DNA from: Pseudomonas sp. UBA4194
GTDB lineage: Bacteria; Pseudomonadota; Gammaproteobacteria; Pseudomonadales; Pseudomonadaceae
Direction of reading: 5' to 3'
Assembly (NCBI RefSeq): GCF_002379585.1
Contig: NZ_DFUE01000075.1
Location: forward strand, 77,701-141,700
DNA length: 64,000 nucleotides
Shown here in pieces: positions 1 to 8,891 of the stretch (position 1 is its first letter; every line of letters starts with the position of its first letter). Under the pieces are notes generated by a model that did no database searches, had not been told where the DNA came from, and saw only the letters and a program-made list of their open reading frames with translations. The position numbers and the translations under genes were made by a program.

Positions 1-24
1 CAATGTATCGGCTTCGATAGTCAT
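1..24 (-). CDS. 5' end of an unidentified gene running off the left edge
   Basis: Only the first eight codons are inside the window, reading MTIEADTL on the minus strand from an ATG at 24-22. A good Shine-Dalgarno sequence (GGAGAT, complement of 31-36) sits six bases upstream, which is why I accept so short a piece as a real gene start. Function cannot be judged from eight residues. The gene would be divergent from the RcnB-like gene at 248, so 25-247 probably holds both promoters. Confidence 0.5.
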
Positions 25-247
25 GGGTTTATCTCCGTACTGTTTCAGTCTCTAATAATCCTGACCCTGCACAGTTTTGGAAGATTCCAAAAAGTTGTTA
101 CACCGCTTGTCGGCGGCCGACCAGCGGCATTCTGCCCGGCGAAGGGGGCATGGAATGGAAACATTTGCCCCGCGCAGGGTCCATAGTCAGGCAAGCCTTA
201 CCAAAACAATGCTCGATGCCGGGCTTATGGATAGAAGGACATACAAC

Positions 248-565
248 ATGACCCACAACAACTGCCTGCCTCGCCTACTCCTCGCCGCCTTGTTTGCCCT
301 GCCGATAGCGGCCCACGCAGCGGAAGAGCCTGCCGTCAATCTTGATCGACCCGGTGCGGGAATGGTGGAAATCAAGGAAGGCGATAAAGTACCTGACGAA
401 TACAAACGCGAAACATTGGCGCTCAAGGATTGGCAAAAGCGTCACCTGACGGCACCTGGGGAAAATGAACAGTGGGTGGAAATCCAGGACAAGTATGTGT
501 TGGTGAACATCCCCAATGGCACGGCTAAAGAGATGATCGAAAAGTCTGCCGTACACAAGAAATAA
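248..565 (+). CDS. RcnB-family small periplasmic protein
   Basis: The product has 105 residues. It begins with a Sec signal peptide (hydrophobic LPRLLLAALFALPIAAHA, probable cleavage after AHA) and continues with a small domain of the pattern W...HL.APG..EQWVEI.DKYVLV. This matches the RcnB/YohN family of periplasmic proteins, one member of which modulates nickel/cobalt efflux in enterobacteria. The reading frame stays open further upstream, but the ATG at 248 is preceded by AGAAGGA at a suitable distance and starts the signal peptide exactly, so I chose it. The gene stands alone ahead of manganese catalase; no metal exporter is adjacent, so a nickel/cobalt role is not shown here. The family assignment rests on motif pattern only. 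Confidence 0.7.
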   Translation: MTHNNCLPRLLLAALFALPIAAHAAEEPAVNLDRPGAGMVEIKEGDKVPDEYKRETLALKDWQKRHLTAPGENEQWVEIQDKYVLVNIPNGTAKEMIEKSAVHKK

Positions 566-736
566 TTCCGACCAGATACGCTGAACGTTCTCCACATGAC
601 CTCTCGTCCCTTAAGTTGAAACAGAAGGGACGATTGCCGAAGGCTATACCTCCTATTACTTGCAGGCGCCGCGCATTTCCTCAGTCTCCTTGAGCGATAC
701 GGCGTCACTCATAATAGAAAGCCTGAGGAAGTGATC

Positions 737-1618
737 ATGTTCTTACACAACAAGCGTCTCCAGTACACCGTGCGCGTGGCCGCACCCAATCCGGGCCTGG
801 CCAATTTGCTTCTCGAACAGTTCGGCGGTTCCCAGGGCGAACTAGCGGCCGCAGCCCGTTATTTCACCCAGGCTCTTGCCGAAGACGATCCAGGCCGCAA
901 GGACCTGCTGATGGATATCGCCACCGAAGAACTCAGCCACCTGGAGATCGTCGGTTCCATCATCGTCATGCTCAACAAAGGCGCCAAGGGCCAACTGGCT
1001 GAGGGTGTAGAAGAGGAGGGCGAGCTGTACCGGGCGATCAATGGCGCCGGCAACGACTCTCACATCACCAGCCTGCTGTACGGGGCCGGTGCTCCCCTGG
1101 TGAACTCTGCGGGTGTGCCCTGGACTTCAGCCTACATCGACACCATCGGCGAGCCCACTGCGGACATGCGTTCCAACATCGCGGCGGAGTCACGTGCCAA
1201 GATCGTTTACGAGCGCCTAATGAACGTCACCGATGATCCCGGCGTGAAAGAGGCCCTGGGCTTTTTGATGACCCGTGAAATCGCCCACCAATTGTCCTTC
1301 GAGAAAGCGCTGCACTCCATTCAGCCCAACTTTCCGCAAGGCAAGCTGCCAGGCATGCCGAAGTTCACCAACAAGTACTTCAACATGTCGGGCGAGCCCA
1401 ATGTGCGCGGTCCGTGGAACGAAGGCGAGGAGTGGGAATACGTCGAGTTCCCGGAACCGGCAGTGGACGGCGGCGACGGCCTGGCTTCGGTGACCTTGTC
1501 CGAGGCGGACAACGAGGTGCTCGAGCAGTTGAAGGTCCGTACTGCATCGGACCCGACCAGCAATCCGGTCACTGGGGCGGACCTGGGTTCAGGGATGGCC
1601 GACAAGGCACTTCTGTAA
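737..1618 (+). CDS. Manganese catalase
   Basis: This 293-residue protein is a non-haem dimanganese catalase, which splits hydrogen peroxide into water and oxygen in the cytoplasm. The four-helix ferritin-like core is recognisable and all expected dimanganese ligands can be placed: Glu35, Glu65 and His68 (in TEELSHLE), Glu151 (in AAESRAK) and His184 (in REIAHQL). The length is usual for the family. A GTG at 731 is possible, but the ATG at 737 has GAGG at 725-728 with an eight-base gap and gives the N-terminus MFLHNKRLQ typical of the family. The C-terminal tail (GADLGSGMADK) is low-complexity, as in other proteobacterial members. It is probably monocistronic, since the next gene is on the other strand. 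A general stress or stationary-phase role is inferred from the family. Confidence 0.92.
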   Translation: MFLHNKRLQYTVRVAAPNPGLANLLLEQFGGSQGELAAAARYFTQALAEDDPGRKDLLMDIATEELSHLEIVGSIIVMLNKGAKGQLAEGVEEEGELYRAINGAGNDSHITSLLYGAGAPLVNSAGVPWTSAYIDTIGEPTADMRSNIAAESRAKIVYERLMNVTDDPGVKEALGFLMTREIAHQLSFEKALHSIQPNFPQGKLPGMPKFTNKYFNMSGEPNVRGPWNEGEEWEYVEFPEPAVDGGDGLASVTLSEADNEVLEQLKVRTASDPTSNPVTGADLGSGMADKALL

Positions 1619-1636
1619 GCGCCGCACCACTGGGCG

Positions 1637-1975
1637 CTACAGCTCGCCGAGCATTTTCTCGAGCTGGTTATGCTCCCAGATACTGAGCAGACTCACCGGA
1701 TCGGTGCCGTACCTTTGCCAACTGGCAAAGTCCCCGCGGCGCCCATCCGGTGACTGACAGGACTGTACATAGTCCAACTCCCCGCCATGGCTGTACAACA
1801 CCAGCGTCCACCCTTCCACCTCCAGGGTCATCGGCCCCGTGCGGATCTGCGCCCAGCGCTGCCGGGTGATACGCCGCATGCGGCGGGTACCCAGCGCAAT
1901 ATCCTTCAATACCTGATACACCTCCCGCGCGGTGAGCGGCTGCAACGAATCGGTATCCGGGCTGTGTTCAGTCAT
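1637..1975 (-). CDS. Conserved Pseudomonas hypothetical protein (DUF7693-like)
   Basis: The product is a 112-residue soluble protein with no signal peptide. It begins MTEHSPDTDSLQPLTAREVYQVLKDI and contains a Trp-rich middle (GPMTLEVEGWTLVLYSHGGELDYV) and the segment SPDGRRGDFASW. I recognise the pattern LTAREV.QVL.D...G.R.MRRI as a small conserved family in Pseudomonas that I believe is DUF7693; no function is known to me. An upstream extension to 2017 is open, but its N-terminus (MIHSTFQSARQGID) does not look conserved, so I prefer the ATG at 1975. The gene is convergent with manganese catalase and ends 18 bases from it. Confidence 0.6.
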   Translation of the reverse strand: MTEHSPDTDSLQPLTAREVYQVLKDIALGTRRMRRITRQRWAQIRTGPMTLEVEGWTLVLYSHGGELDYVQSCQSPDGRRGDFASWQRYGTDPVSLLSIWEHNQLEKMLGEL

Positions 1976-2166
1976 ATCGATCCCCTGTCGCGCCGATTGG
2001 AATGTGCTGTGGATCACGGTAGGCCTTTGCCGGCTCGCTGACCATGGGGGACAGCAGGCTTTTGTTGTGGATGGCGGCAGCTTCGATACGCGCTGTTACA
2101 GAACTCAGGGCGTCATAAGATCCTGGCATTGTCATACCGTTTACTCAACCACTCCGGGAAAACGTT

Positions 2167-4032
2167 ATGACTGTCATTGCCGAGCCTGCAGCCGCCGTTC
2201 TGAATGCCGACTCGATCAAGTCCGCCTACCGTGAAGCGGCGACCCTGCGTAACAAGGTACAGCAGGCCCAGCAAGGCGTAGAGGGGTTCACGGTTCATCC
2301 TTCCTATGCGCAAAGCGCTGCCAACCTGCTGGGCTACCTGGCATTGCGTCGTAACGATATTCGCGCTCTGCAACGGCAACTGGCCAATCTCGGCGTGTCG
2401 TCCCTGGGGCGCTGCGAGGCCAATGTCATGGCGTCGGTTGAACGGGTCACCGAAGTGCTTCGCCAGCTCACACCGGGGCGGCGTCCACAGCGCAGCGGCT
2501 CAATGGTGTCGGCAGGCGACGGCGAAGCGCTGCTGCACGCGCATACCGCTGCGCTGTTCGGCAGTGACACCCCGGAGCGCGGGGTGCGCATCATGGTCAC
2601 GATGCCCAGCGAAGCGGCAACGAGTTATGCCCTGGTCGAGTCGCTGGTGAAGGCTGGCATGGATTGCCAGCGCATCAACTGCGCCCACGACTCGCCCGCC
2701 GCCTGGCTGAAGATGATCAAGCATGCGCGGCGGGCGGCCCGTGCCCAGGGACGGCCGTGCAGCGTCATGATGGACCTGGCCGGGCCCAAGTTGCGTACTG
2801 GGCAGATCGACCAGAAGCCTGAGGTGATTCGACTCAAGCCGCAACGCGACGATCTGGGGCGCGTCGTTGCCCCTGCCAAGGTCTGGCTGTACGCCCAGGC
2901 GCGGGCAGCCAGCAAGGCCGAACAGGGCATTCGCGTCGCCGGGCCGTGGCTGGGGGCATTGAAGGTCGGCGACGAGGTTCGTCTTCGGGATGCCCGCGGT
3001 TCGAAAAGACGCCTGGTGATTACGGCCGTGGGCAAGACCGGCTGCTGGGCCGAGGTGCACAAGACCACCTACGTGACCCAGGGGCAGCGCTTGAAGTTGA
3101 AGCGGGCAAAAGGGCGTTCCGCCAATACGCCCGTGCTGAGCGTGGTCGGTGCCAAGGAAAAGAGCATCAAGCTGCATGAGGGCGACATGCTGGTATTGAC
3201 CCAGGATATCGAGACAGGTCGTCCGGCAACCCTCGACACTCGGGGCAATGTAAAGACGCCGGCCACGGTGGGGTGCACATTGGGGCCGGCATTTCAGGAC
3301 ATTCGCGCCGGTGAGCCGATCTGGTTCGACGACGGCAAGATTGGCGGCGTTATCGAGGTGGTGGAAGCCGATGCCCTGCATATTCGCATTTGCCATGCTC
3401 CCGCCGGGGCCAAGTTGAAGAGCGACAAGGGCATCAACCTGCCCGATACCGAGCTCAAGCTCGATGCGCTGTCCCCCGAAGACCTGCAGGCCCTGCAGTT
3501 CGCCTGCAAGCATGCGGACGTGGTGCAGATGTCGTTCGTGAACACGGCGGCCGATATCAATGACCTCATCCGTCATCTGCAACGCCTGGATGCGCAGGAT
3601 ATTGGCGTGGTGCTGAAGATAGAAACGCGCCGTGGCTTCGAAAACCTGGCCCAGTTGCTGCTGGCCGGGATGCAACTGCCTCGGTTGGGCGTGATGATTG
3701 CCCGAGGCGACCTGGCTATCGAGAACGGCTTCGAGCGCACGGCGGAGTTGCAGGAGCAGATTCTGCATCTGTGTGAGGCCGCCCATGTGCCAGTGATCTG
3801 GGCGACCCAGGTACTCGAAACCCTGGCCAAGACCGGCAGCCCTTCGCGGGCCGAGATCACCGATGCCGCCACCGGGGGGCGCGCCGAATGCGTGATGTTG
3901 AACAAGGGGCCGCATATTCTGAAGGCCATCGGCACGCTGGACGATGTGATCGGGCGGATGCAGGGGCATCGAAGCAAGAAGGTGGACCTGATGCGCAAGT
4001 TGCGACTGGCCGAGATAGGTGAATGGTCCTAG
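2167..4032 (+). CDS. Pyruvate-kinase-like protein with extended N-terminus
   Basis: The product has 621 residues against about 480 for a standard pyruvate kinase. Residues 1-135 are a mostly helical extension without recognised motifs. From residue 140 a kinase barrel starts (MVTMPSEAA, RINCAHD in place of RLNFSHG, MDLAGPKLRTG). The barrel is interrupted by an unusually long insertion (about 238-430) that seems to hold two copies of the beta-rich B domain. The barrel then resumes with PDTELKLDALSPEDLQAL, the catalytic-lysine motif VLKIETRRGFEN, MIARGDLAIE and TQVLETLAKTGSPSRAEITDAA. The C-terminal allosteric domain is absent. Mg/ADP/PEP residues are largely kept (KIE, ARGD, TQ.LE), so phosphotransfer chemistry is plausible, but the substrate need not be pyruvate. 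Start: ATG after a pyrimidine-poor leader (GGGAAAACGTT), and a likely single-gene unit ending in a hairpin. Confidence 0.8.
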   Translation: MTVIAEPAAAVLNADSIKSAYREAATLRNKVQQAQQGVEGFTVHPSYAQSAANLLGYLALRRNDIRALQRQLANLGVSSLGRCEANVMASVERVTEVLRQLTPGRRPQRSGSMVSAGDGEALLHAHTAALFGSDTPERGVRIMVTMPSEAATSYALVESLVKAGMDCQRINCAHDSPAAWLKMIKHARRAARAQGRPCSVMMDLAGPKLRTGQIDQKPEVIRLKPQRDDLGRVVAPAKVWLYAQARAASKAEQGIRVAGPWLGALKVGDEVRLRDARGSKRRLVITAVGKTGCWAEVHKTTYVTQGQRLKLKRAKGRSANTPVLSVVGAKEKSIKLHEGDMLVLTQDIETGRPATLDTRGNVKTPATVGCTLGPAFQDIRAGEPIWFDDGKIGGVIEVVEADALHIRICHAPAGAKLKSDKGINLPDTELKLDALSPEDLQALQFACKHADVVQMSFVNTAADINDLIRHLQRLDAQDIGVVLKIETRRGFENLAQLLLAGMQLPRLGVMIARGDLAIENGFERTAELQEQILHLCEAAHVPVIWATQVLETLAKTGSPSRAEITDAATGGRAECVMLNKGPHILKAIGTLDDVIGRMQGHRSKKVDLMRKLRLAEIGEWS

Positions 4033-4039
4033 GCGAAAC

Positions 4040-4071
4040 GGCTGGGCGCAGGGATCATCCCGCACCCAGCC
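4040..4071. terminator. Hairpin between convergent genes
   Basis: GGCTGGG at 4040-4046 pairs with CCCAGCC at 4065-4071, and the inner bases (AGGGAT/ATCCC) extend the stem with small mismatches. It lies in the 45-base gap between two convergent genes. There is no T-run, so it is a strong hairpin that may end transcripts from both sides, but not a textbook intrinsic terminator. Confidence 0.55.
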
Positions 4072-4077
4072 CTCATC

Positions 4078-4356
4078 TCAGCTCTCTTGCCAATTCAACC
4101 CCTCTGGCGGATCGATAGCCGGAAGCACCTCCAGCGGCACATGCGAACCCATGCCCCGCAACTGGTTCACGGCATAGAGCAACACCACCTGGAAGGTGAC
4201 GCTGTTCTCCAGCTCATGCTTGGCGAAGCTGCGCTCCACCGTCGCCGTCGGCACCGTAGGGTCGCTAAGGCTCAGATGAAAGGAGCGGTCCCGCATCTCG
4301 CATTCGTGCTTGAGCGGAGGATCCAAAGCACTCAGTACCTCTTCAATCGATGCCAT
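4078..4356 (-). CDS. Small conserved hypothetical protein
   Basis: The product is a 92-residue soluble protein starting MASIEEVLSALDPPLKHECEM. It has no signal peptide or membrane segment. The centre carries HLSLSDPTVPTATVERSFAKHELE and the end carries GLNW. I do not recognise a named domain. An in-frame ATG lies six codons upstream (4374), but the protein-like sequence starts cleanly at MASIEE. The gene is convergent with the pyruvate-kinase-like gene and shares the hairpin at 4040-4071. Confidence 0.55.
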   Translation of the reverse strand: MASIEEVLSALDPPLKHECEMRDRSFHLSLSDPTVPTATVERSFAKHELENSVTFQVVLLYAVNQLRGMGSHVPLEVLPAIDPPEGLNWQES

Positions 4357-4526
4357 CGAACCTCTCCAGATCAAGTGCCAGCCAACAAGGCTTCAGGTTA
4401 GACATTACTTTGCGCGTCCGTCGAACTGTACAGCAGTTGTGCAAAATCTAGTGGTAAGCGCAGTTTTGCGTGAGATAATGCAGCCCGCTGCTCGATGATG
4501 CCTAAATTGCGCTGCCGCTGCTTGGA

Positions 4527-6308
4527 TTGTTCCCCGTGCCCCTTGGAGTGCACCGATTGCCTGACGATAGTTTCAGTCTGCCGAATGTCCAGCCGTCGCT
4601 GGGCGAGCGTTATTCTCCACTCGCATTGATCGAGCGGGAACGGCATGTCTTGAAGGAAATCGCCGCCGGCGTACCTATCGAGCAGGTGCTCGAGGGCCTG
4701 CTCAGAGCTGTCGAAGCCCACGGTGGCAACGACATGAAGACGTCCGTGCTGTTTCTCAGCGACGACGACCGGTACATGCTTCACGGCGCCGCGCCCAGCC
4801 TGCCCAAGGCGTACAACGACGCGATTCATGGTATCGCCATTGGCGAAGGCATTGGCTCCTGCGGGACCGCCGCCGCCCGTGGCACGCCGGTATACGCGCA
4901 CGATATCGCTACCGATCCGCTCTGGGAAGGATACGCCGAACTGGCGGTGGGCCACGGGCTGCGTGCCTGCTGGTCCATGCCTATCAAGGCGGCGCAGGGT
5001 CGGGTGCTCGGCACCTTCGCGGTCTATTACAGTGAACCCCGCGCACCTACCGAGGCCGACATCGAGGCGATCGCTCTGGTTACCCAAACCGCAGCGCTGG
5101 CCATCGAACGCCACCAATCGGACCGCGAGTTGCGCCGCAGCCAGCATGAACTGAGGGTTTTGAACGCTGAGCTGGAGAAGCAGGTGCTGGAGCGGGCGGC
5201 CAAATTGGACGCGCGCACGCGCGAACGTGATCGCGCCTGGGGGCTCTCCCAGGAACTGCTGGTGATCAACCTTCCGGACGGCACATTCGAGTCAGTCAAC
5301 GCGCGTTGGGAAGAGCACCTGGGTTGGACCGAGGCCGAGTTGCTCGGAACCCGTTTTACCGACTACACCCATCCCGACGACCTTGAGGCGACGCTGGCGG
5401 CCTTTCACGGGGTATTCGATGCGCCGCTCACGGTCCCACACGAGTACCGTCTGCGGCACAAGGACGGTTCTTATCGCTGGTTCAGTTGGACCGGAAGCTG
5501 TGAAGGCGGCAAGGTGTATGCGGCCGGCCGCCATGTGACCGCCGAGAAAGCTCAGGGAGAAGCCCTGCGCCAGGCGCAGAAGATGGAGGCGGTGGGTCAG
5601 CTCACCGGCGGCGTGGCACATGATTTCAACAATCTGCTCACGGTGATCCGCTCTTCAACCGACATGTTGAAGCGCCCGGATGTGACCGAAGAGCGGCGCG
5701 CTCGATACGTCGCGGCGATCTCCCAGACCATCGACCGTGCCGCCAAGCTCACCGCCCAGTTGCTCGCTTTCGCCCGGCGCCAGACGCTGCAGCCGGTGGT
5801 GTTCGCGGTGTGTGACAGCGTACGCGGGGTCGATGAAATGATGGGGACATTGACAGGTTCGCGGATTCAGATCGTCACCAATCTGCCTTCCCTGCGTTGC
5901 TTCGTGAACGCCGATCCCAGTCAGTTCGACACGGCACTGGTCAACATGGCACTCAATGCCCGGGACGCCATGAGCGGCGAAGGGCAACTGATCATCACGG
6001 TCAAATCGGTTGACTCGCTGCCGGCGATCCGCAGCCACGTGCCCATTCGCGGGGCGTATGTCGCGGTCTCTGTCGCCGACACCGGGGTCGGCATTCCTGC
6101 CTCCAGTCTGGAGCAGGTGTTCGAGCCGTTCTATACCACCAAGGGGGTGGGGCAAGGGACCGGCCTGGGTCTGAGCCAGGTGTTCGGCTTTGCCAAACAG
6201 TCCGGCGGGGAAGTCGATGTGATCAGCGAGGTCGGCAGGGGTACCACCTTCACGTTGTACCTGCCCAGGGTCGACGAGCCGGCGCCGCTGGTTGCATCCG
6301 CCACCTAG
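4527..6308 (+). CDS. GAF-PAS sensor histidine kinase
   Basis: This is a cytoplasmic sensor kinase of up to 593 residues with no membrane segment. Domains in order: GAF (about 35-195, with GEGIGSCGTAA and ACWSMPI), a short coiled coil (about 200-235), PAS (about 240-345, with HPDD and HKDGSYRWFSW), a dimerisation/phosphoacceptor helix with GGVAHDFNNLL (His near 366), and a HATPase_c domain with N box (NMALNARDAM), G1 (VADTGVGI) and G2 (GQGTGLGLSQVFG). It lacks a receiver domain, although HDFNNLL kinases often carry one. The start is uncertain: there is no in-frame ATG near the 5' end, and TTG 4527, GTG 4536, GTG 4548 and TTG 4557 are all possible; GGAG at 4544-4547 would suit 4557. It is followed 98 bases later by a second kinase on the same strand, possibly co-transcribed. 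The signal is unknown. Confidence 0.88.
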   Translation: MFPVPLGVHRLPDDSFSLPNVQPSLGERYSPLALIERERHVLKEIAAGVPIEQVLEGLLRAVEAHGGNDMKTSVLFLSDDDRYMLHGAAPSLPKAYNDAIHGIAIGEGIGSCGTAAARGTPVYAHDIATDPLWEGYAELAVGHGLRACWSMPIKAAQGRVLGTFAVYYSEPRAPTEADIEAIALVTQTAALAIERHQSDRELRRSQHELRVLNAELEKQVLERAAKLDARTRERDRAWGLSQELLVINLPDGTFESVNARWEEHLGWTEAELLGTRFTDYTHPDDLEATLAAFHGVFDAPLTVPHEYRLRHKDGSYRWFSWTGSCEGGKVYAAGRHVTAEKAQGEALRQAQKMEAVGQLTGGVAHDFNNLLTVIRSSTDMLKRPDVTEERRARYVAAISQTIDRAAKLTAQLLAFARRQTLQPVVFAVCDSVRGVDEMMGTLTGSRIQIVTNLPSLRCFVNADPSQFDTALVNMALNARDAMSGEGQLIITVKSVDSLPAIRSHVPIRGAYVAVSVADTGVGIPASSLEQVFEPFYTTKGVGQGTGLGLSQVFGFAKQSGGEVDVISEVGRGTTFTLYLPRVDEPAPLVASAT

Positions 6309-6406
6309 CGAGCTTCGGGCGGAGTTCCAAACATCGACACAGCCTGTGCGCACCGTTTCCGTTGCGCACTGTCATAGTGGTTCCAGTTCACCTACCGGAT
6401 GAAGAA

Positions 6407-7957
6407 ATGCAACAGATGTCGCCCGACGAGACGGTTCGCACCGCCCTGCAGATTTCCCAGAGCCGGCTACGTGCCCAGCATGAGCTGGTGGTGGAATTCG
6501 GGGTGAAGTCACTCAAGGCGGACGACATCGACGACTTGCTGCAGCATGCATGCGCCATTGTCGCCAAGGGCATGAGTACCGCCTATGCCAAGATTCTCCG
6601 ATACCGGGCCGAGTTGACCGATTTCCTGCTGGCCTACGGTGTAGGGTGGGACGCTACGGACATCGGCTCCGCCACGGTAGGTGCAGACGAAGCCAGCCCC
6701 GCCGGTTATGCGTACGCCACCGATCGTCCGGTGATTTCCAACCATCTGGGCAGGGAGCACCGCTTCAGAACGCCGTCATTGCTCAGAAAGTACGGCATCG
6801 AGCGGGCGATCAACGTTCCGATTCGTGGCGCATCCACGCCCTATGGCGTGCTCGAGGCGGACAGCAGCGATGGCGACGACTTCATCGAGACCGATCTGGT
6901 GTTCATGGAGGGGATCGCCAACATCGTCTCCATGGCGCTTGAGCGCATTGCCCTGCACGATACTCCGCGGGGCCAGCACCTGTATTCCGAGACCATCCTC
7001 AACGCCAGCCCGGACTGCGTGAAGATCATGTCGCCCCAGGGCGAGCTGGAGTTCTTCAACGCCCCCGGCCTGTGCCAGATGGAGATCGACTTCACCGACC
7101 AGGTCTACGGCAAACCCTGGCCGCAGCTGTGGCCCGACGAGTCGCGTTCGGCGGTGGTCGACGCCTTGCAGCGGGTTACACAAGGGGAATCGGTGAGGTT
7201 CGAGTCCTATTGCCCCACCGCCAAAGGCGAGCCGCGCTGGTGGGACGTCACCGCTGCGCCGATCTATGGCGAAGGCAACAAGATCGAAAAGATCATCGCG
7301 GTATCCCGCGACATCACCGAACGACACATTCATGAGCGCCAGTTGGCATCGCTCATCGAAGTGCAAAACAACCAGCTGAGCCAGACCGACCTGCAACTGG
7401 AAGAAATTCACCATCGGGTCAAGAACAGCCTGCATCTGGTCAATACACTGCTGTTGTTACAGGCCAACATGGCCGTGGAGGAGGCGGTGCGCATTCAACT
7501 GCAGACGGCTGCCGCCCGAGTGCTGACCATCGCTGCCGTGCATGAGCGTCTCTACCAGAACGGCGATACCCAATCCGCCGGCGCGCGGGATTATCTGGAG
7601 GCCTTGCTGATGGATATCAGCAAAGCCTTCGGCGACAGGGAGATCGAGCTGAATGTGGAGCCCTTCGCCCTGCCGCCTGAAAGGATGGCGCCGCTGGGCT
7701 TGATCATCTCCGAGCTGATCACCAACGCCCTCAAGTACGGCAAGGGCACCATAACGGTAGACGTGCGCAGTGTCGCAGACGATGCGCTGATTACCGTGTG
7801 CGATGAGGGTGACGGGTTTCCCGAAACCTATCCCAAACCCAGCGGAACCGGGCTTGGGATGCGTTTGGTCAGCAGCTATTCAGGCTATGGCAAGGACGCG
7901 GTGCGCGTGGATCGTTCGGCCAGCAACAGCACCATCGAGGTGCGGTTCAAGCTTTGA
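6407..7957 (+). CDS. GAF-PAS HisKA_2-type sensor histidine kinase
   Basis: This is a soluble sensor kinase of about 516 residues. Domains: GAF (about 40-180, PAGYAYATDRPVI, then GVLEADSSDG), PAS (about 195-315, ILNASPDCVKIMSPQGELEFFN), then the phosphoacceptor segment EIHHRVKNSLHLVNTLLLLQ that defines the HisKA_2 class, and a HATPase domain with LIISELITNALKYG, CDEGDGFP and GTGLGMRLV. Such kinases often feed stress or light responses in alphaproteobacteria, but the input here is unknown. The ATG at 6407 is preferred over an upstream TTG at 6362; a further ATG lies at 6416. It directly follows another GAF-PAS kinase, and no response regulator lies next to either, so partners must be elsewhere. 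Confidence 0.85.
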   Translation: MQQMSPDETVRTALQISQSRLRAQHELVVEFGVKSLKADDIDDLLQHACAIVAKGMSTAYAKILRYRAELTDFLLAYGVGWDATDIGSATVGADEASPAGYAYATDRPVISNHLGREHRFRTPSLLRKYGIERAINVPIRGASTPYGVLEADSSDGDDFIETDLVFMEGIANIVSMALERIALHDTPRGQHLYSETILNASPDCVKIMSPQGELEFFNAPGLCQMEIDFTDQVYGKPWPQLWPDESRSAVVDALQRVTQGESVRFESYCPTAKGEPRWWDVTAAPIYGEGNKIEKIIAVSRDITERHIHERQLASLIEVQNNQLSQTDLQLEEIHHRVKNSLHLVNTLLLLQANMAVEEAVRIQLQTAAARVLTIAAVHERLYQNGDTQSAGARDYLEALLMDISKAFGDREIELNVEPFALPPERMAPLGLIISELITNALKYGKGTITVDVRSVADDALITVCDEGDGFPETYPKPSGTGLGMRLVSSYSGYGKDAVRVDRSASNSTIEVRFKL

Positions 7958-7970
7958 TTCCCTGTTTGGC

Positions 7971-8768
7971 TCAGTTCTGTATGGCCTTGACCGAGCCACC
8001 GTCGACGCGCACGTTGCTGCCATTGATGAACGAGGCCCGCCCTGAGACCAGCAGGGCGATAGCGGCGGCGACCTCTTCAGGTTGGCCGCGGCGTTTCTGC
8101 ACGATGCCCGGCCGTTCTTCCTCCAGAAAGCTTTCCACGGCCTCTTCGAACGAAACCCCCATCTGCTGCGCGCGCTGCTCCATCATCGAGTCGGTCATGC
8201 CGGTTTCGATGAAGGCGGGGGCCACGGTATTGCACAGCACGCCAAAACCCGCTTCCTTGTAGGACAGGTTCTTGATGAACGCCGCCAGGCCGGCCTTGGC
8301 CACGTTATAGACGGCTTCTTCCCAGTAGGGCTGCACAGCGTTCTCGGACGTGATGCAGACGAATCGGCCCCAGCTGCGCTCGCGCATCGAGGGAATGGTG
8401 GCCCGAGCGATGCGCACGGCGGAAAAGAAGTCGGTGTCCCAGGCTTCCTGGTAGTCGGCGTCGGACAGCTCCAGTGGCTCGCCTTTGGCACCCGTGACGC
8501 CGGCGGTATGGACCACAATGTCGACCGCACCGAATTTCGCCTCGGCCTGCTTGACCAGATCGTCCACGGCGCTTTGATCGGTTATGTCGGCGGTCAGGAG
8601 CAGGGCGTCCCCACCGATGCCGGCGCAAGACGCTTGCAGCTTGTCCGCGTCCTTGTCACTGAGCACCAGGCGTACGCCTTCCTCGCTCAACAGCTTGGCC
8701 GTGGCCAGGCCGATGCCACCTGCTGCGCCGGTGATGAGGGCTACACGCCCCTTGATTTGCAGATCCAT
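7971..8768 (-). CDS. Short-chain dehydrogenase/reductase
   Basis: This 265-residue classical SDR carries the nucleotide-binding motif TGAAGGIG near the N-terminus, DIVVHTAGV for the NAG region, a Ser in CITSENA, and the catalytic pair in YNVAKAG. The C-terminal part ends GSNVRVDGGSVKAIQN, the usual SDR ending. It should oxidise or reduce a small alcohol or carbonyl compound with NAD(P); the substrate cannot be told. The acid residue after the second strand (LVLSDKDADKL) suggests NAD preference, by family rule. It is convergent with the HisKA_2 kinase (13 bases apart). Confidence 0.85.
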   Translation of the reverse strand: MDLQIKGRVALITGAAGGIGLATAKLLSEEGVRLVLSDKDADKLQASCAGIGGDALLLTADITDQSAVDDLVKQAEAKFGAVDIVVHTAGVTGAKGEPLELSDADYQEAWDTDFFSAVRIARATIPSMRERSWGRFVCITSENAVQPYWEEAVYNVAKAGLAAFIKNLSYKEAGFGVLCNTVAPAFIETGMTDSMMEQRAQQMGVSFEEAVESFLEEERPGIVQKRRGQPEEVAAAIALLVSGRASFINGSNVRVDGGSVKAIQN

Positions 8769-8891
8769 GAAAACCTCATTCTCGCCGGTTGATAGAGTGC
8801 CGGACTTGCCGGCTCTGAATTTCTGACTGGCGAGAGAGGGGACGGACTCAAATTATTTGCCAGGCGGGGCAGGGCAGCTCAACGCTTCGGC

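Noticed and set aside
2500..4065. 521-codon minus-strand frame opposite the pyruvate-kinase-like gene
   Set aside because: Shadow frame with His/Gln-rich low-complexity translation and no domain.
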